Source: Acinetobacter sp. WCHAc010034 (lineage in GTDB: Bacteria; Pseudomonadota; Gammaproteobacteria; Pseudomonadales; Moraxellaceae). From it: a stretch of DNA of 64,000 bases. The notes beneath the pieces were generated by a model that had not been told where the DNA came from, made no database searches, and saw only the letters and a program-made list of their open reading frames with translations. Position 1 is the stretch's first letter. Every line of letters starts with the position of its first letter. A program made the position numbers and the translations under genes. The DNA is taken from assembly GCF_001696615.3 (NCBI RefSeq), contig NZ_CP032279.1, forward strand, positions 1,922,001-1,986,000. The letters are read 5' to 3'. This document shows, piece by piece, positions 27,189-36,851 of the stretch.

Positions 27189-29129
27189 TTAATCTGCGAA
27201 GGAACTTTCCAGTTCTTCCAGCGCCATCATCAGCTCAAGCATCTGCTCTTCGGCCTGCTCCAGCTGCGCTTTCAGCTCAGCCTGCGCATTCATCAGCTTC
27301 AGCAAATCATCCTTGCGGCCGGCGTCATATACAGCGCTGTCCGCCAGCTGATCTTCAATTCCGGCTAAGCGGGGCTGGATTTTTTCCATCTGCGCTTCGC
27401 ACTGTTCAATCTGCTTGCGGATCGGGCGGCTGAGTTCGCGGCGGCGCGCCGTTTCCTTGCGCTGCGCTTCCTTGTCCAGTTTGGAAACCGCGGGCTGTGC
27501 AGCCGCTACCTTTGACTGCACCGGCGCAGCCGGCTGCTGGCCGTTTTTCATCATCTCAGCGCGCGCCTGGCGCAGCCAGTCGGCATAGGCGCTCAGGTCG
27601 CCGTCAAATTCGCGGCATTGGCCGCCATGCACTAAAATCAGCTCATCGCAGACGCTGGCAATCAGCTGGCGCTCATGCGAAACCAGCACCACAGCGCCCT
27701 GAAAATCCTGCAGCGCCATGGTCAGGGCATGGCGCATATCCAGATCCAAATGGTTGGTCGGCTCATCCAGAATCAGGACATTCGGGCGCCGCCAGACAAT
27801 CAGCGCCAAAGCCAGGCGCGCGCGCTCGCCGCCGGAAAAGCTTTCGCTTGGCGTATCCATGCGCTCGCCGCTGAAGCCGAAGCTGCCCAAAAATGCGCGC
27901 AGGGCGGCTTCGCTGATTTTTTTGTCGGCAATCCGCGCCAGCTGCAGCATCGGGCTGGCATTGCCGTCCAGAGCATCCATTTGATGCTGGGCAAAATAGC
28001 CGATATTCAGCAGCTCAGAATCCTTGCGGAGGCCCCGCAGCAGCGGCAAATCGCCGACCAGGGATTTAATCAGGGTGGATTTTCCGGCGCCGTTCATGCC
28101 CAGCAGGCCGATGCGGCTGCTTGGGGTAATCTGCAGATTGACATCGGTGACAATCAGCTTATCGCCATAGCCGATATCGGCATGCTCCAGCTGCAGCAGC
28201 GGCGAACTCATTTTGGTCGGCTCGCGGAAGCTGAAGGTGAACGGCGTATCGACATGGGCAGCCGACAATTCCTGCATGCGCTCCAGCTGCTTGATGCGGC
28301 TTTGCGCCTGCTTGGCCTTGGTGGCCTGGGCTTTAAAGCGGTCAATATATTTCTGCAGGTGCGCGCGGGTTTCCAGCTGCTTCTCATAGGCCTGCTGCTG
28401 CTGCGCCAGGCGCTCGCTGCGGGTGCGCTCAAAAGTGGAATAATTGCCGGTGTATAAGGTCAGTTCCTGATTTTCAATATGCAGGATATGGTCGGTAATG
28501 GCGTCTAGGAAATCGCGGTCATGCGAAATCAGCACCAGCGTGCCTTCATAGGCTTTCAGCCAGTCTTCCAGCCACAGGATGGCGTCTAAGTCCAGGTGGT
28601 TGGTCGGCTCATCCAGCAGCAGCAGGTCTGAACGGCTCATCAGGGTGCGCGCCAGATTCAGGCGCATGCGCCAGCCGCCGGAAAAGCTGGCGACATCCAG
28701 CTGCGACTGATGCTCAAAAAAGCCTAAACCGGCCATCAGCTGCGAGGCTTTGGACGGCGCGGAATAGCCGCTGATTTCGTCAAAGCGCCCGTATAGATAC
28801 GCCAGTTCGTCATCGTTCAGGCTTTCAGGATGATTCAGCTGATTCTGGATGTCCCAGAACTCTTCATCGCCGGATAGCACAAAATCAATCGCCTTCATAT
28901 GCAGGGCTTTGATTTCCTGCGCCATATGCGCTACGGTCCATACCGCAGGGCGCGTCAGCGAGCCGCTGTCCGACTCCATGCCGCCCAGCAGCGCGGAAAA
29001 CAGGGTGGATTTGCCCGCGCCGTTGACTCCGGTCAAGCCGATTTTCCATCCCGGATGCAGCTGCATGGAGGCTTTTTGAAATAAAACACGCCCGCCGCGG
29101 CGGATGGAAAGCTGGTCTAGCTGAATCAT
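27189..29129 (-). CDS. yheS: ABC-F ATPase, YheS-like (ribosome-associated)
   Basis: This 646-residue protein has two ABC ATPase domains and no membrane segments. Walker A loops are GVNGAGKST and GMNGAGKST, signatures FSGGWRMRLNLAR and FSGGERARLALAL, and Walker B LLLLDEPTNHLD and LILDEPTNHLD. The inter-domain linker (about 225-305) is a charged helical pair rich in Arg/Gln, and a C-terminal coiled coil begins near 530. The ABC-F family acts on ribosomes; the N-terminal MIQLDQLSIRRGGRVLF is YheS-like rather than EttA or Uup. I use the ATG at 29129; an upstream GTG six codons earlier is the alternative. Confidence 0.9.
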   Translation of the reverse strand: MIQLDQLSIRRGGRVLFQKASMQLHPGWKIGLTGVNGAGKSTLFSALLGGMESDSGSLTRPAVWTVAHMAQEIKALHMKAIDFVLSGDEEFWDIQNQLNHPESLNDDELAYLYGRFDEISGYSAPSKASQLMAGLGFFEHQSQLDVASFSGGWRMRLNLARTLMSRSDLLLLDEPTNHLDLDAILWLEDWLKAYEGTLVLISHDRDFLDAITDHILHIENQELTLYTGNYSTFERTRSERLAQQQQAYEKQLETRAHLQKYIDRFKAQATKAKQAQSRIKQLERMQELSAAHVDTPFTFSFREPTKMSSPLLQLEHADIGYGDKLIVTDVNLQITPSSRIGLLGMNGAGKSTLIKSLVGDLPLLRGLRKDSELLNIGYFAQHQMDALDGNASPMLQLARIADKKISEAALRAFLGSFGFSGERMDTPSESFSGGERARLALALIVWRRPNVLILDEPTNHLDLDMRHALTMALQDFQGAVVLVSHERQLIASVCDELILVHGGQCREFDGDLSAYADWLRQARAEMMKNGQQPAAPVQSKVAAAQPAVSKLDKEAQRKETARRRELSRPIRKQIEQCEAQMEKIQPRLAGIEDQLADSAVYDAGRKDDLLKLMNAQAELKAQLEQAEEQMLELMMALEELESSFAD

Positions 29130-29353
29130 GAAACTGTCAAAATACACCGAAAAGATGCGCCTATTCTAAAGGAAGCCTGAGCAAAAACAAAAAAAGCGCC
29201 GGTTTTATTTTTGTGCAGGATTGCAGCGCGGTGCGGGGCCTGTTCCATCCGCCGGGCATCTGTCGGAAATTTCAGCTGCTGCCTAGGCGCGGGAAAAAAA
29301 GCTGCCTATATTCAATGCATAAATTGAATGAAAAATAATCAAGGCTATAGATA

Positions 29354-30361
29354 ATGAAAAAGGGAATTTTGACTTTATCGGCGCTGGGGATCTGGGCCTG
29401 TTCCGGGCAAATTCAGGCCAAAGTGAATGTCTGCGTATTTGATTTGCTCGGCAAGGCCGGCGAATCCTACAAGCTGATTGAAGAGTGGGCGCTGCTCAGC
29501 AAAACCTGGGGGGCGGAGGTGAATCTGCTGCCGTATCAGGATGAAGCCAAAGCCGAAAAGGACTTTAAAGGCGGGGTATGCGACGCATTTTACATGACCT
29601 CCATGCGGGCAAGGGCCTACAGCAAATTCGCCGGCTCGATTGATGCACTGGGCGGCGTGCCGAACAACAGCATTGCGCAGAAAGCGATTGCCTATGTGCT
29701 GGACAAGCGCAACGCCCGCCGGCTGGTGACGAAAGTGGGCGGTGAAAGCTATGAAGTGGCGGGCATCGGCCAAATCGGCTCGGCCTATATTTTTGTCAAA
29801 GACCGCAGCCTGAATTCAGTTGCAGAGGTGAAAGCCAAGAAATTCGCGGTGCTGCATTATGACCGCGCGCAGAAGCAGATGGTGGAGCGCATCGGCGCGA
29901 AGCCGGTGATGTCGGATATTTCCAATTTTGTGCGCAAATTCAACAGCGGTGAAGTGGATCTTGTGGCGGCGCCGGCCTATGCCTTCAAGCCGCTGGAAAT
30001 TCATAAAGGCCTGGGCAGCCAGGGCGGCATGATTGATTTTCCGGTGGTGAATGTCACGGCGGATCTGGTGCTGAGGCAGGACAAATTCCCGGAAGGCTAC
30101 GCCGCGCAGTCGCGCGCCTGGTTTGTCCGGCAGCTGCCGAAAAGCTTCGCCATGGTGAAGCGCCTGGAAGCCGAGATTCCAGCCAAGTACAAAGTGGCGC
30201 TGAGCAAGGAAGACCAAGCCGCCTATCAGCAGCTGCTGCGCGAAGGCCGGATGGATTTAACCGCGCAGGGCGTCTACGACGCAGCCATGATGACCGTGCT
30301 GAAAAAGGCGCGCTGCACGGTGGAGCGGACCAATTTTGAATGCTCGCTCGGCGGCGAATGA
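29354..30361 (+). CDS. AdeT-like periplasmic putative solute-binding protein, copy 1
   Basis: This 335-residue protein has a signal peptide (MKKGILTLSALGIWACSGQIQA, cleavage likely before KVNVCVF) and is otherwise soluble. It belongs to the Acinetobacter family sometimes named AdeT1/AdeT2 or 'putative solute-binding protein'. The AdeT link to RND efflux is a naming history; no membrane pump features are visible. Conserved cysteines occur in NVCVFD, GGVCDAF and ARCTVERTNFEC, enough for two disulfides. Internal motifs include KFAGSIDALGG and VAAPAYAFKPLEIHKGLG. It is the first of three tandem paralogues. Ligand unknown. Confidence 0.8.
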   Translation: MKKGILTLSALGIWACSGQIQAKVNVCVFDLLGKAGESYKLIEEWALLSKTWGAEVNLLPYQDEAKAEKDFKGGVCDAFYMTSMRARAYSKFAGSIDALGGVPNNSIAQKAIAYVLDKRNARRLVTKVGGESYEVAGIGQIGSAYIFVKDRSLNSVAEVKAKKFAVLHYDRAQKQMVERIGAKPVMSDISNFVRKFNSGEVDLVAAPAYAFKPLEIHKGLGSQGGMIDFPVVNVTADLVLRQDKFPEGYAAQSRAWFVRQLPKSFAMVKRLEAEIPAKYKVALSKEDQAAYQQLLREGRMDLTAQGVYDAAMMTVLKKARCTVERTNFECSLGGE

Positions 30362-30436
30362 ATCAGCCTGCCGCCAGCGCGCTGAAAATCCTGATCCGGC
30401 AGCGGGGAAAAATAGGCTGAAATGACATGAAAAAAT

Positions 30437-30460
30437 GGAGCAAAAGCTCTATTTTTTTAG
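30437..30460 (+). terminator. Weak terminator after AdeT-like copy 1
   Basis: GGAGC - AAAA - GCTCT followed by ATTTTTTT; the stem has only five pairs including one G-T. Confidence 0.5.
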
Positions 30461-30533
30461 AGATAATTTGCTTAATATTTGATGCGTGTATGGACACCCC
30501 CTGAAATAAAAAGATTCTAAAAGGATAAATACA

Positions 30534-31544
30534 ATGAAAAAAACCTTCCTGTCACTGGCTGCGCTTTCTGCAATCGGATTTGCCGGCGCGGCGCAAGCTG
30601 CCAAAGTGGACATCTGCGTATTCGATTTGCTGGGAAAATCCGGCGAATCTTTTCAAATGGCGCAGGAATGGGCGCTGGCGGCCAAAAGCTGGGGCGCTGA
30701 AGTCAACCTGATCCCGCGCCAGGATGAAGCTGTGGCGGACAATGACTTTAAAGCTGGAAAATGCGACGGCGTTTTCATGACCGCCATGCGCGCGCGCCAG
30801 TACAATAAATTCGCCGGCTCAATTGATGCGCTGGGCGGGGCGCCCAGCAATGAAATCGCCAAGCGCGCAATCACCTTTGCCCTGGACAAGCGCAATGAAA
30901 GCAAAATGACCAGCAACCTCAGCGGCAAAAAATATGAAGTGGCCGGCATTGCGCCGCTCGGTTCGGCCTTTATTTTTGTGCGCGATAAAAACATCAATTC
31001 GATTGAAAAAGCCGCCGGCAAAAAGTTTGCAGTGCTGGGCTATGATGACGCGCAGAAAATCATGGTGCAGCGCGTCGGCGCGCAGGCGGTGATTTCCGAT
31101 GTGTCCAATTTTGTCGCCAAGTTCAATAACGGCCAGGTCGACATGGTCGGCGCGCCGGCCTACGCCTATAAGCCGCTGGAAATCTATAAAGGTTTAGGCA
31201 GCAATGGCGCGATGTTTAACTTCCCGGTGCTGCAGGTGACCGCGGACTTTATTATCCGCCCGGATCAGTTTCCGGCCGGCTTTGGCCAGAAGTCGCGTGA
31301 CTGGTTTGTGAAAAACCTGCCGAAAAGCTTTGCCATGATCGGCCGTTCGGAAGCCGGCATTCCGGCAAAATATAAAATGAATCTGAGCGCTGAAGACAAA
31401 ACCAAGTATCAGAAGCTGCTGCGTGAAGGGCGCATGGACATGACCAAGCGCGGCATTTATGACCCATCGATGATGAGCGTGCTGAAAAAAGCCCGCTGTT
31501 CTGTCGATAAAGCCAACTTTGAATGCTCGCTTGGCGGCGAGTAA
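30534..31544 (+). CDS. AdeT-like periplasmic putative solute-binding protein, copy 2
   Basis: This 336-residue protein is collinear with its upstream neighbour and closely similar throughout (DICVFDLLGKSGESFQ, FKAGKCDGVFMTAMRARQYNKF..., KARCSVDKANFECSLGGE). The signal peptide ends AQAAKVD. AAGGATAAATACA precedes the ATG. Copy 2 appears to be the most canonical family member of the three. It has its own terminator at 31562 and an upstream gap of 170 bases, so it probably forms a separate transcription unit. The ligand is unknown. Confidence 0.82.
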   Translation: MKKTFLSLAALSAIGFAGAAQAAKVDICVFDLLGKSGESFQMAQEWALAAKSWGAEVNLIPRQDEAVADNDFKAGKCDGVFMTAMRARQYNKFAGSIDALGGAPSNEIAKRAITFALDKRNESKMTSNLSGKKYEVAGIAPLGSAFIFVRDKNINSIEKAAGKKFAVLGYDDAQKIMVQRVGAQAVISDVSNFVAKFNNGQVDMVGAPAYAYKPLEIYKGLGSNGAMFNFPVLQVTADFIIRPDQFPAGFGQKSRDWFVKNLPKSFAMIGRSEAGIPAKYKMNLSAEDKTKYQKLLREGRMDMTKRGIYDPSMMSVLKKARCSVDKANFECSLGGE

Positions 31545-31561
31545 TCCGGTGACTGAAGCAG

Positions 31562-31587
31562 AAGCCTAGAAAACTCTAGGCTTTTTT
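31562..31587 (+). terminator. Terminator after AdeT-like copy 2
   Basis: AAGCCTAGA - AAAC - TCTAGGCTT followed by T4. Confidence 0.88.
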
Positions 31588-31710
31588 GGCTCTGCGCGGC
31601 AAGCCTTTGGCGCTTTCAGCCGCGGAGGGAGGCGGGGCAGGAAAAAAAACGGGCGGAAAAATCCGGCCCGGGAAAACAATAAAAATACTGAAAATAAGGA
31701 CAGCAATCTC

Positions 31711-32727
31711 ATGACAAAGCAATGGATAAGGGCCTGCGCATTCGGCGCCGGGCTCATGGCTGCCGCCGGCGCCGCGCAGGCGAAGCAGGTGGTCTGCGTA
31801 TTTGATCTGGTCGGCAAGAGCGGCGACGTGTATGCCCTGATGAAGGACTATCAGCTGGCGGCTAAAAACTGGGGCGCAGACATTGAGCTGCGCGTCGGGC
31901 AGAATGAAGCGGTGATCGCCGAAGACTTTAAGGCCGGGAAATGCGACGGCATCAGCGTGACCGGCATGCGCGGGCGCCAGTTCAATACCTTTATCGGCTC
32001 GCTGGATGCCATCGGCGCCATTCCGGATCTGAATCTGGCAGTGAAAGTCATGCAGGGCCTGGCGAGCCCGGCATTCGCCAAAAGCATGCTGAAAGGGCGC
32101 TATGAAGTGGCCGGCGTGGTGCCGGTGGGGGATGCCTATCTGCTGGTCAATGACCGCAGCATCAACAGCGTGGCGAAAGCCGCCGGCAAGAAAATTGCGG
32201 TGCTGGACTACGATGAAGCGCAGAAAATCATGGTGCAGCAGGTCGGGGCGCAGGCGGTCAGCGCCGATGTCACCAATTTCGGCGCCAAATTCAACAACGG
32301 CCAGGTCGATATCATCGGCGCGCCGGCTGCGGTCTTCAAGCCGCTGGAGCTGCACAAGGGCCTGGGCGCCAAAGGCGCCATCGTCAATTACCCTATACTG
32401 CAGGTGACCGGCAATATTATTATCCACTCGGATAAATTTCCGGCCGGCTACGGGCAGAAGTCGCGTGAATGGGTGAAGGGCCAGCTGCCGCGCGCATTCA
32501 ATATTCTCGGCAAAATGAAGTCGGACATTCCTAAAAAATACTGGATGGATGTGCCGGCGGCCGATAAGCCGGGCTATCAGAAAATGATGCGGGAAGCGCG
32601 CATAGATCTGACCCGGCGCGGCGTGTATGAAAAGCGCATGATGAAGCTGCTGTGGCAGTTCCGCTGCAGGCAGGAGCCGAAAAACTTTGAATGCGCGCTG
32701 CAGGATGAGAACTATAAGCAATCCTGA
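31711..32727 (+). CDS. AdeT-like periplasmic putative solute-binding protein, copy 3
   Basis: This 338-residue protein is the most diverged of the tandem three. It keeps the signal peptide (ending AQAKQVV), VCVFDLVGKSGDVYALMKDY, FKAGKCDGISVTGMRGRQFNTF, GQVDIIGAPAAVFKPLELHKGLG and the cysteines in FRCRQEPKNFECALQDE. The gaps between copies and the terminators suggest each is expressed separately. Differences concentrate in the segment after IPDLNLAVK, which might change ligand preference. Ligand unknown. Confidence 0.8.
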   Translation: MTKQWIRACAFGAGLMAAAGAAQAKQVVCVFDLVGKSGDVYALMKDYQLAAKNWGADIELRVGQNEAVIAEDFKAGKCDGISVTGMRGRQFNTFIGSLDAIGAIPDLNLAVKVMQGLASPAFAKSMLKGRYEVAGVVPVGDAYLLVNDRSINSVAKAAGKKIAVLDYDEAQKIMVQQVGAQAVSADVTNFGAKFNNGQVDIIGAPAAVFKPLELHKGLGAKGAIVNYPILQVTGNIIIHSDKFPAGYGQKSREWVKGQLPRAFNILGKMKSDIPKKYWMDVPAADKPGYQKMMREARIDLTRRGVYEKRMMKLLWQFRCRQEPKNFECALQDENYKQS

Positions 32728-32783
32728 TAAAATTGCTCTGATTTGACTTTAAATCTGCAAGACTGGCCATATATCGGGTATGC

Positions 32784-32789
32784 TATACT
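32784..32789 (+). promoter_or_regulatory. Extended -10 box upstream of erpA
   Basis: TATGCTATACT: a TATACT -10 box with the TG extension three bases upstream, 52 bases before the erpA ATG. No good -35 box at the standard spacing was found. Confidence 0.5.
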
Positions 32790-32840
32790 TGAAACATGGT
32801 CTTTTTTTAAAGATGCCCGAACCGATCAGAGGAATCCATC

Positions 32841-33176
32841 ATGAATGCCCAAGCGCTTGTGCTGACTGAAAATGCTGCCAATAAGGTGCGCCAATTGCGT
32901 GACAGTGAAGGTAATCAGGAATTGATGCTGCGTGTTTATGTCACGGGCGGCGGCTGCTCAGGCTTTTCTTATGGATTCAACTTTGCCGAAAGCCAGAATG
33001 AAGACGATGCCGAATACCTGAACGGCGACGTTAAAATGCTGGTCGATCCGCTCAGCTACCAGTATCTGGTCGGCTCAACGGTCGACTATATTGAGGGCCT
33101 GGAAGGTTCGCGCTTTGTGGTGCAAAACCCGAATGCCACCACCACTTGCGGCTGCGGCTCATCATTCTCCGTCTAA
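32841..33176 (+). CDS. erpA: ErpA, A-type iron-sulfur cluster carrier
   Basis: This 111-residue A-type carrier delivers Fe-S clusters to target proteins such as IspG. The three cluster-ligand cysteines are present: Cys39 in [12 protein letters not shown], and Cys103 and Cys105 in [12 protein letters not shown] at the C-terminus. The sequence around [21 protein letters not shown] is typical of ErpA rather than IscA. It has its own promoter-like element and a strong terminator, so it is monocistronic. Confidence 0.95.
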   Translation: MNAQALVLTENAANKVRQLRDSEGNQELMLRVYVTGGGCSGFSYGFNFAESQNEDDAEYLNGDVKMLVDPLSYQYLVGSTVDYIEGLEGSRFVVQNPNATTTCGCGSSFSV

Positions 33177-33200
33177 GAAAGCCTGCCCTGAACAGCAGAA

Positions 33201-33229
33201 AGCCCCCGGAAAATCCGGGGGCTTTTTTT
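33201..33229 (+). terminator. Terminator after erpA
   Basis: AGCCCCCGGA - AAA - TCCGGGGGCT followed by T7. Confidence 0.95.
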
Positions 33230-33245
33230 CGGCTTGAATAAGCGC

Positions 33246-33617
33246 TTAAGCTTCAGGGGCCAGCTTGATGGCGTCCAGCAGGTCAAAAACCACCGCGGTC
33301 ACATCCTGGCTCAAGTCGCGGTTGTTGAAAACCTCATACGCCGTGATGGTGACATCGGTATCGCTCGGCAGCAGCTTCTGCTCCTCTTCGATTAAATCGC
33401 GGATCGGCAGCAGGGTCTGCTTGATTTCCAGATGCAGCACATCCTTGAACTCAAGATTTTCATCATCCAGCTCGATCAGCTGCTCGTTGAAAAAAGGCAG
33501 CAAAATTGAATGGAGATAAGGCTGAATCTCCGTAATATCAAAAATTTCGATATCACGCGTCTGTTCAATTGTGCTGATGTGGTCATTCACTTCAATTAAG
33601 ATATGGTAGTAACTCAC
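33246..33617 (-). CDS. Unknown acidic protein
   Basis: This 123-residue acidic protein begins MSYYHILIEVNDHISTIEQTRDIEIFDITEIQPYL if read from the GTG at 33615-33617, which has GGAG 6 bases upstream; a GTG four codons earlier is weaker. No family was recognised. The sequence alternates strand-like and helix-like stretches (FFNEQLIELDDENLEFKDVLHLEIKQ; DLIEEEQKLLPSDTDVTITAYEVFNN) with no membrane segment or signal peptide, so it is probably cytoplasmic. It converges on erpA. Confidence 0.7.
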   Translation of the reverse strand: MSYYHILIEVNDHISTIEQTRDIEIFDITEIQPYLHSILLPFFNEQLIELDDENLEFKDVLHLEIKQTLLPIRDLIEEEQKLLPSDTDVTITAYEVFNNRDLSQDVTAVVFDLLDAIKLAPEA

Positions 33618-33745
33618 ACTGCTCTCCACTCAAATTTTTCAGATTAGGCTTGACCTTCACAATAGCATGAAATGGCGGTCCGCAGTTCAATATCCTTGGC
33701 ATAGGCCTATAGAAATTATGGGGTTTTGCCGCCTGCAGCCGGCGT

Positions 33746-34657
33746 TCAGCGCGCATACAGCAGGCTTTGGTCTGCCGGCTTGAGCTTGAAGCGCTGCAGT
33801 TCCTGCTCGCCCAGCACCGGGTACATCAGCGCCTCCGGATCGGCATGGTGGCCCAGGCCGAGAGCATGGCCTAATTCATGCGCCAGGGCGAGGCGCAGGT
33901 CATCTTTGGCGTCAAACTGGTAAATCTGAATCTGATCGCCCATGAAGACGCCCTTGTGGAATTCGCGCGGCGGAAAGCGGTTTTTGGCCTGAATCACGCC
34001 CCAGTTGTAGCGCTCAATATTGCTGTTATGCTGGCTGATCTGCTGGCTGAATTGGCTGTTCATCCGGTTATAGTAGGCAATGTCGCTGTCCAGGCGGCGC
34101 GATTTTTCCCGCAGCGCCTGATACTGGGCTTCAATGCGCTGGCGGTTTTCCGCGCCGGCATTTTCCAGCCGGCTCCAGCTCTGGCGCTGCTGCGCAAGGT
34201 ATTGATAGTCCGCCTGCAGCTGAATCTGCTGCTGCCTTAAGCTGCGCTGCATCTGCTCCAGGCTGCTTTTGGAGCTGTCTAAATTCTCTGAGATCCGCTG
34301 ATTGCTGCTTTTTTCCTGATCCAGCCGCTGCAGGGTTTTCCTGAACGCATTGTATTCCGCCTGCCGCTCATCATAGATCAGCTTGATCTGCAGCCGGGCA
34401 TGCTCATCGTAGACAAATAAGGGCTTCTGGGTGCCGTCCTGCCAGATTTGCGCAGCCTCCCGGCTGAGCTGAATCACTTCATCCCTGCTCAGGCCAAAAC
34501 GCGGATCAACTTCCGCAACCTGATAGCGCAGGCGCGTATCCAGCGGATGCAGCAGGCGGTCAGGCCATGAATTGTAGCGGAGCTGGTAATGGCTGCGGGT
34601 TTGGTAATTGAAAAACAGCAGCGTAAGCAAAACCAAGGCTATTGCGAAGATGCGCAT
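33746..34657 (-). CDS. Matrixin-like zinc metalloprotease with coiled-coil insertion
   Basis: This 303-residue protein has an N-terminal membrane anchor or signal (MRIFAIALVLLTLLFFNYQ). The metzincin zinc site HELGHALGLGH is at residues 260-270 (His260, Glu261, His264, His270), followed by a Met-turn-like ALMYPV near 277. Between an N-terminal segment resembling the start of a matrixin domain (YQVAEVDPRFGLSRDEVIQLSREAAQIWQ) and the zinc helix lies a long Gln/Arg/Ser-rich stretch at about 95-215 predicted to be coiled coil. The target is unknown; it probably acts in the periplasm. Confidence 0.82.
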   Translation of the reverse strand: MRIFAIALVLLTLLFFNYQTRSHYQLRYNSWPDRLLHPLDTRLRYQVAEVDPRFGLSRDEVIQLSREAAQIWQDGTQKPLFVYDEHARLQIKLIYDERQAEYNAFRKTLQRLDQEKSSNQRISENLDSSKSSLEQMQRSLRQQQIQLQADYQYLAQQRQSWSRLENAGAENRQRIEAQYQALREKSRRLDSDIAYYNRMNSQFSQQISQHNSNIERYNWGVIQAKNRFPPREFHKGVFMGDQIQIYQFDAKDDLRLALAHELGHALGLGHHADPEALMYPVLGEQELQRFKLKPADQSLLYAR

Positions 34658-34733
34658 AAATATTTATTAAGTTTAATTTTTAAAATAATGTAGCCGAAAT
34701 TCCGCGCTTTTGAAATGCGCCTTCCAATAAAAA

Positions 34734-34756
34734 ACCGCGCTTGCGCGCGGTCTTTT
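34734..34756 (-). terminator. Terminator after dnaK (bidirectional in form)
   Basis: ACCGCGC - TTGC - GCGCGGT, flanked by A-rich sequence on the left (a T-run on the minus strand) and CTTTTATTT on the right. It ends the leftward dnaK message. Confidence 0.85.
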
Positions 34757-34789
34757 ATTTGCCCTTCCGGGCTGAATTAAAGCGTCAAA

Positions 34790-36730
34790 TTATTTCTTGT
34801 CGTCTTTAACTTCAGTGAACTCGGCATCTACAACGCCGTCGTCCGCTTTCTGCTGCTGGCCTTCAGCGCCCTGGAACGCGTTCGGGTCAAAACCCTGCGC
34901 GCCGCCTTGGCCTTGAGCCGCTTCATAAGCGCGCTGCGTAATCGGCATGATGATGTTCTGCAGCGCTTCAGTTTTGGCTTTGATGTCTTCTACATCATTT
35001 TCTTTGGTAGAAGCTTCAAGCTCTGCAACCGCAGTTTCAACTGCAGTTTTCTCATCAGCAGTTACCTGTTCACCAAGGTCTTTCACCGCTTTCTGAGCGG
35101 AAGATACCAGCGCATCCGCTTCGTTGCGGGCTTTCGCCAGCTCTTCGAACTTGCGGTCTTCTTCAGCATTGGCTTCAGCGTCTTTAATCATCGCTTCGAT
35201 TTCAGCATCAGACAAGCCGGAGTTCGCTTTAATCTGGATCGACTGCTCTTTGCCGGTGCTCTTGTCTTTCGCAGATACTTTCAGGATGCCGTCCGCGTTG
35301 ATGTCGAACGATACTTCAATTTGCGGCACGCCGCGCGGCGCAGGCGGGATATCGCCCAATTGGAAGTTGCCCAGCAATTTGTTCTGCTGCGCCATTTTGC
35401 GCTCGCCCTGGAATACCGAAATGTCCACCGCAGGCTGGTTGTCAGCAGCTGTTGAGAACACTTGAGATTTCTTCGCAGGAATCGTGGTGTTTTTCTCAAT
35501 AATCGCTGTCAGCACGCCGCCCATGGTTTCAATGCCAAGCGTCAGCGGAGTAACGTCAAGCAGAAGCACGTCAGTTTTGTCGCCGGACAGTACCGCGCCT
35601 TGAATCGCTGCGCCAATCGCTACCGCTTCGTCAGGGTTCACGTCTTTACGCGGCTCTTTGCCGAAGAATTCCTGCACTTTCTGCTGCACCATCGGCATGC
35701 GCGACTGGCCGCCGACAAGGATCACGTCAGAAATGTCAGAAGTTGAAAGGCCGGCATCTTTCAGCGCAATGCGGCAAGGCTCAATTGTGCGGGCAACCAG
35801 GTCAGCCACCAGGCCTTCCAGTTTCGCGCGCGTTACATTGATCACCAAGTGCTTCGGACCGGTCGCATCTGCAGTGATGTACGGCAGGTTGATTTCAGTC
35901 GCATTGGATGAAGAAAGCTCGATTTTAGCTTTTTCAGCGGCTTCTTTCAGGCGCTGCAAAGCCAGCGGATCCTGCTTCAGGTTGAAGTTCTGCTCTTTCT
36001 TGAACTCTTCAACTAAATACTCAATCAAAGCGTTGTCAAAGTCTTCGCCGCCCAGGAAAGTGTCGCCGTTTGTTGACAGCACTTCAATCTGCTGGTCGCC
36101 GTCCAGGTCGGCAATTTCAATGATTGATACGTCAAAAGTACCGCCGCCCAAGTCGTAAACGGCAATTTTGCGGTCGCCTTCTTTCTTGTCCATGCCGAAC
36201 GCTAAAGCCGCAGCTGTAGGCTCGTTGATGATGCGCTTAACTTCCAAGCCGGCAATTTTGCCTGCATCTTTAGTCGCCTGGCGCTGCGCGTCGTTAAAGT
36301 AAGCCGGAACCGTAATCACGGCTTCAGTCACTGTTTCGCCCAGGTAGTCTTCTGCAGTTTTCTTCATCTTTTTCAAGATTTCAGCAGAGATTTGCTGCGG
36401 CGCAAGCTTCTTGTCGTTTACATCCACCCAAGCGTCGCCATTGTCCGCTTTGATGATTTTGTAAGGCACCAGGCCGATGTCTTTCTGCACCGCCTGATCT
36501 TCATAGCGGCGGCCAATCAGGCGCTTGATGGCGAATAATGTATTTTTCGGGTTGGTTACCGCCTGGCGCTTCGCAGACTGGCCCACCAGAATTTCGCCGT
36601 CTTTATAGGCAATGATCGACGGCGTTGTGCGCGCGCCTTCAGCATTCTCAATTACTTTAACTTTGTCGCCTTCAAGTACGGCTACGCAAGAGTTTGTTGT
36701 ACCTAAGTCAATACCAATGATTTTAGCCAT
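34790..36730 (-). CDS. dnaK: Chaperone DnaK (Hsp70)
   Basis: This 646-residue protein begins [19 protein letters not shown] with the Hsp70 phosphate loop and has [13 protein letters not shown] and the substrate domain starting near [14 protein letters not shown]. It ends in a Gly/Gln-rich tail and [14 protein letters not shown]. With DnaJ and GrpE it folds and rescues proteins in the cytoplasm. grpE lies 121 bases upstream in the same direction, behind a sigma-32-like promoter. dnaJ is not in the window next to it. Confidence 0.98.
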   Translation of the reverse strand: MAKIIGIDLGTTNSCVAVLEGDKVKVIENAEGARTTPSIIAYKDGEILVGQSAKRQAVTNPKNTLFAIKRLIGRRYEDQAVQKDIGLVPYKIIKADNGDAWVDVNDKKLAPQQISAEILKKMKKTAEDYLGETVTEAVITVPAYFNDAQRQATKDAGKIAGLEVKRIINEPTAAALAFGMDKKEGDRKIAVYDLGGGTFDVSIIEIADLDGDQQIEVLSTNGDTFLGGEDFDNALIEYLVEEFKKEQNFNLKQDPLALQRLKEAAEKAKIELSSSNATEINLPYITADATGPKHLVINVTRAKLEGLVADLVARTIEPCRIALKDAGLSTSDISDVILVGGQSRMPMVQQKVQEFFGKEPRKDVNPDEAVAIGAAIQGAVLSGDKTDVLLLDVTPLTLGIETMGGVLTAIIEKNTTIPAKKSQVFSTAADNQPAVDISVFQGERKMAQQNKLLGNFQLGDIPPAPRGVPQIEVSFDINADGILKVSAKDKSTGKEQSIQIKANSGLSDAEIEAMIKDAEANAEEDRKFEELAKARNEADALVSSAQKAVKDLGEQVTADEKTAVETAVAELEASTKENDVEDIKAKTEALQNIIMPITQRAYEAAQGQGGAQGFDPNAFQGAEGQQQKADDGVVDAEFTEVKDDKK

Positions 36731-36851
36731 TTGGGTGTTTCCTCTAAAATTCTTTTACGATGTTTTCGCTTGTTATCCGATATGAGAGCCATTCAAAATT
36801 TTTCAAGCTGCTTTGAAGAAAATATTTTGCAGGCTCCCGCACTTATCAGGC

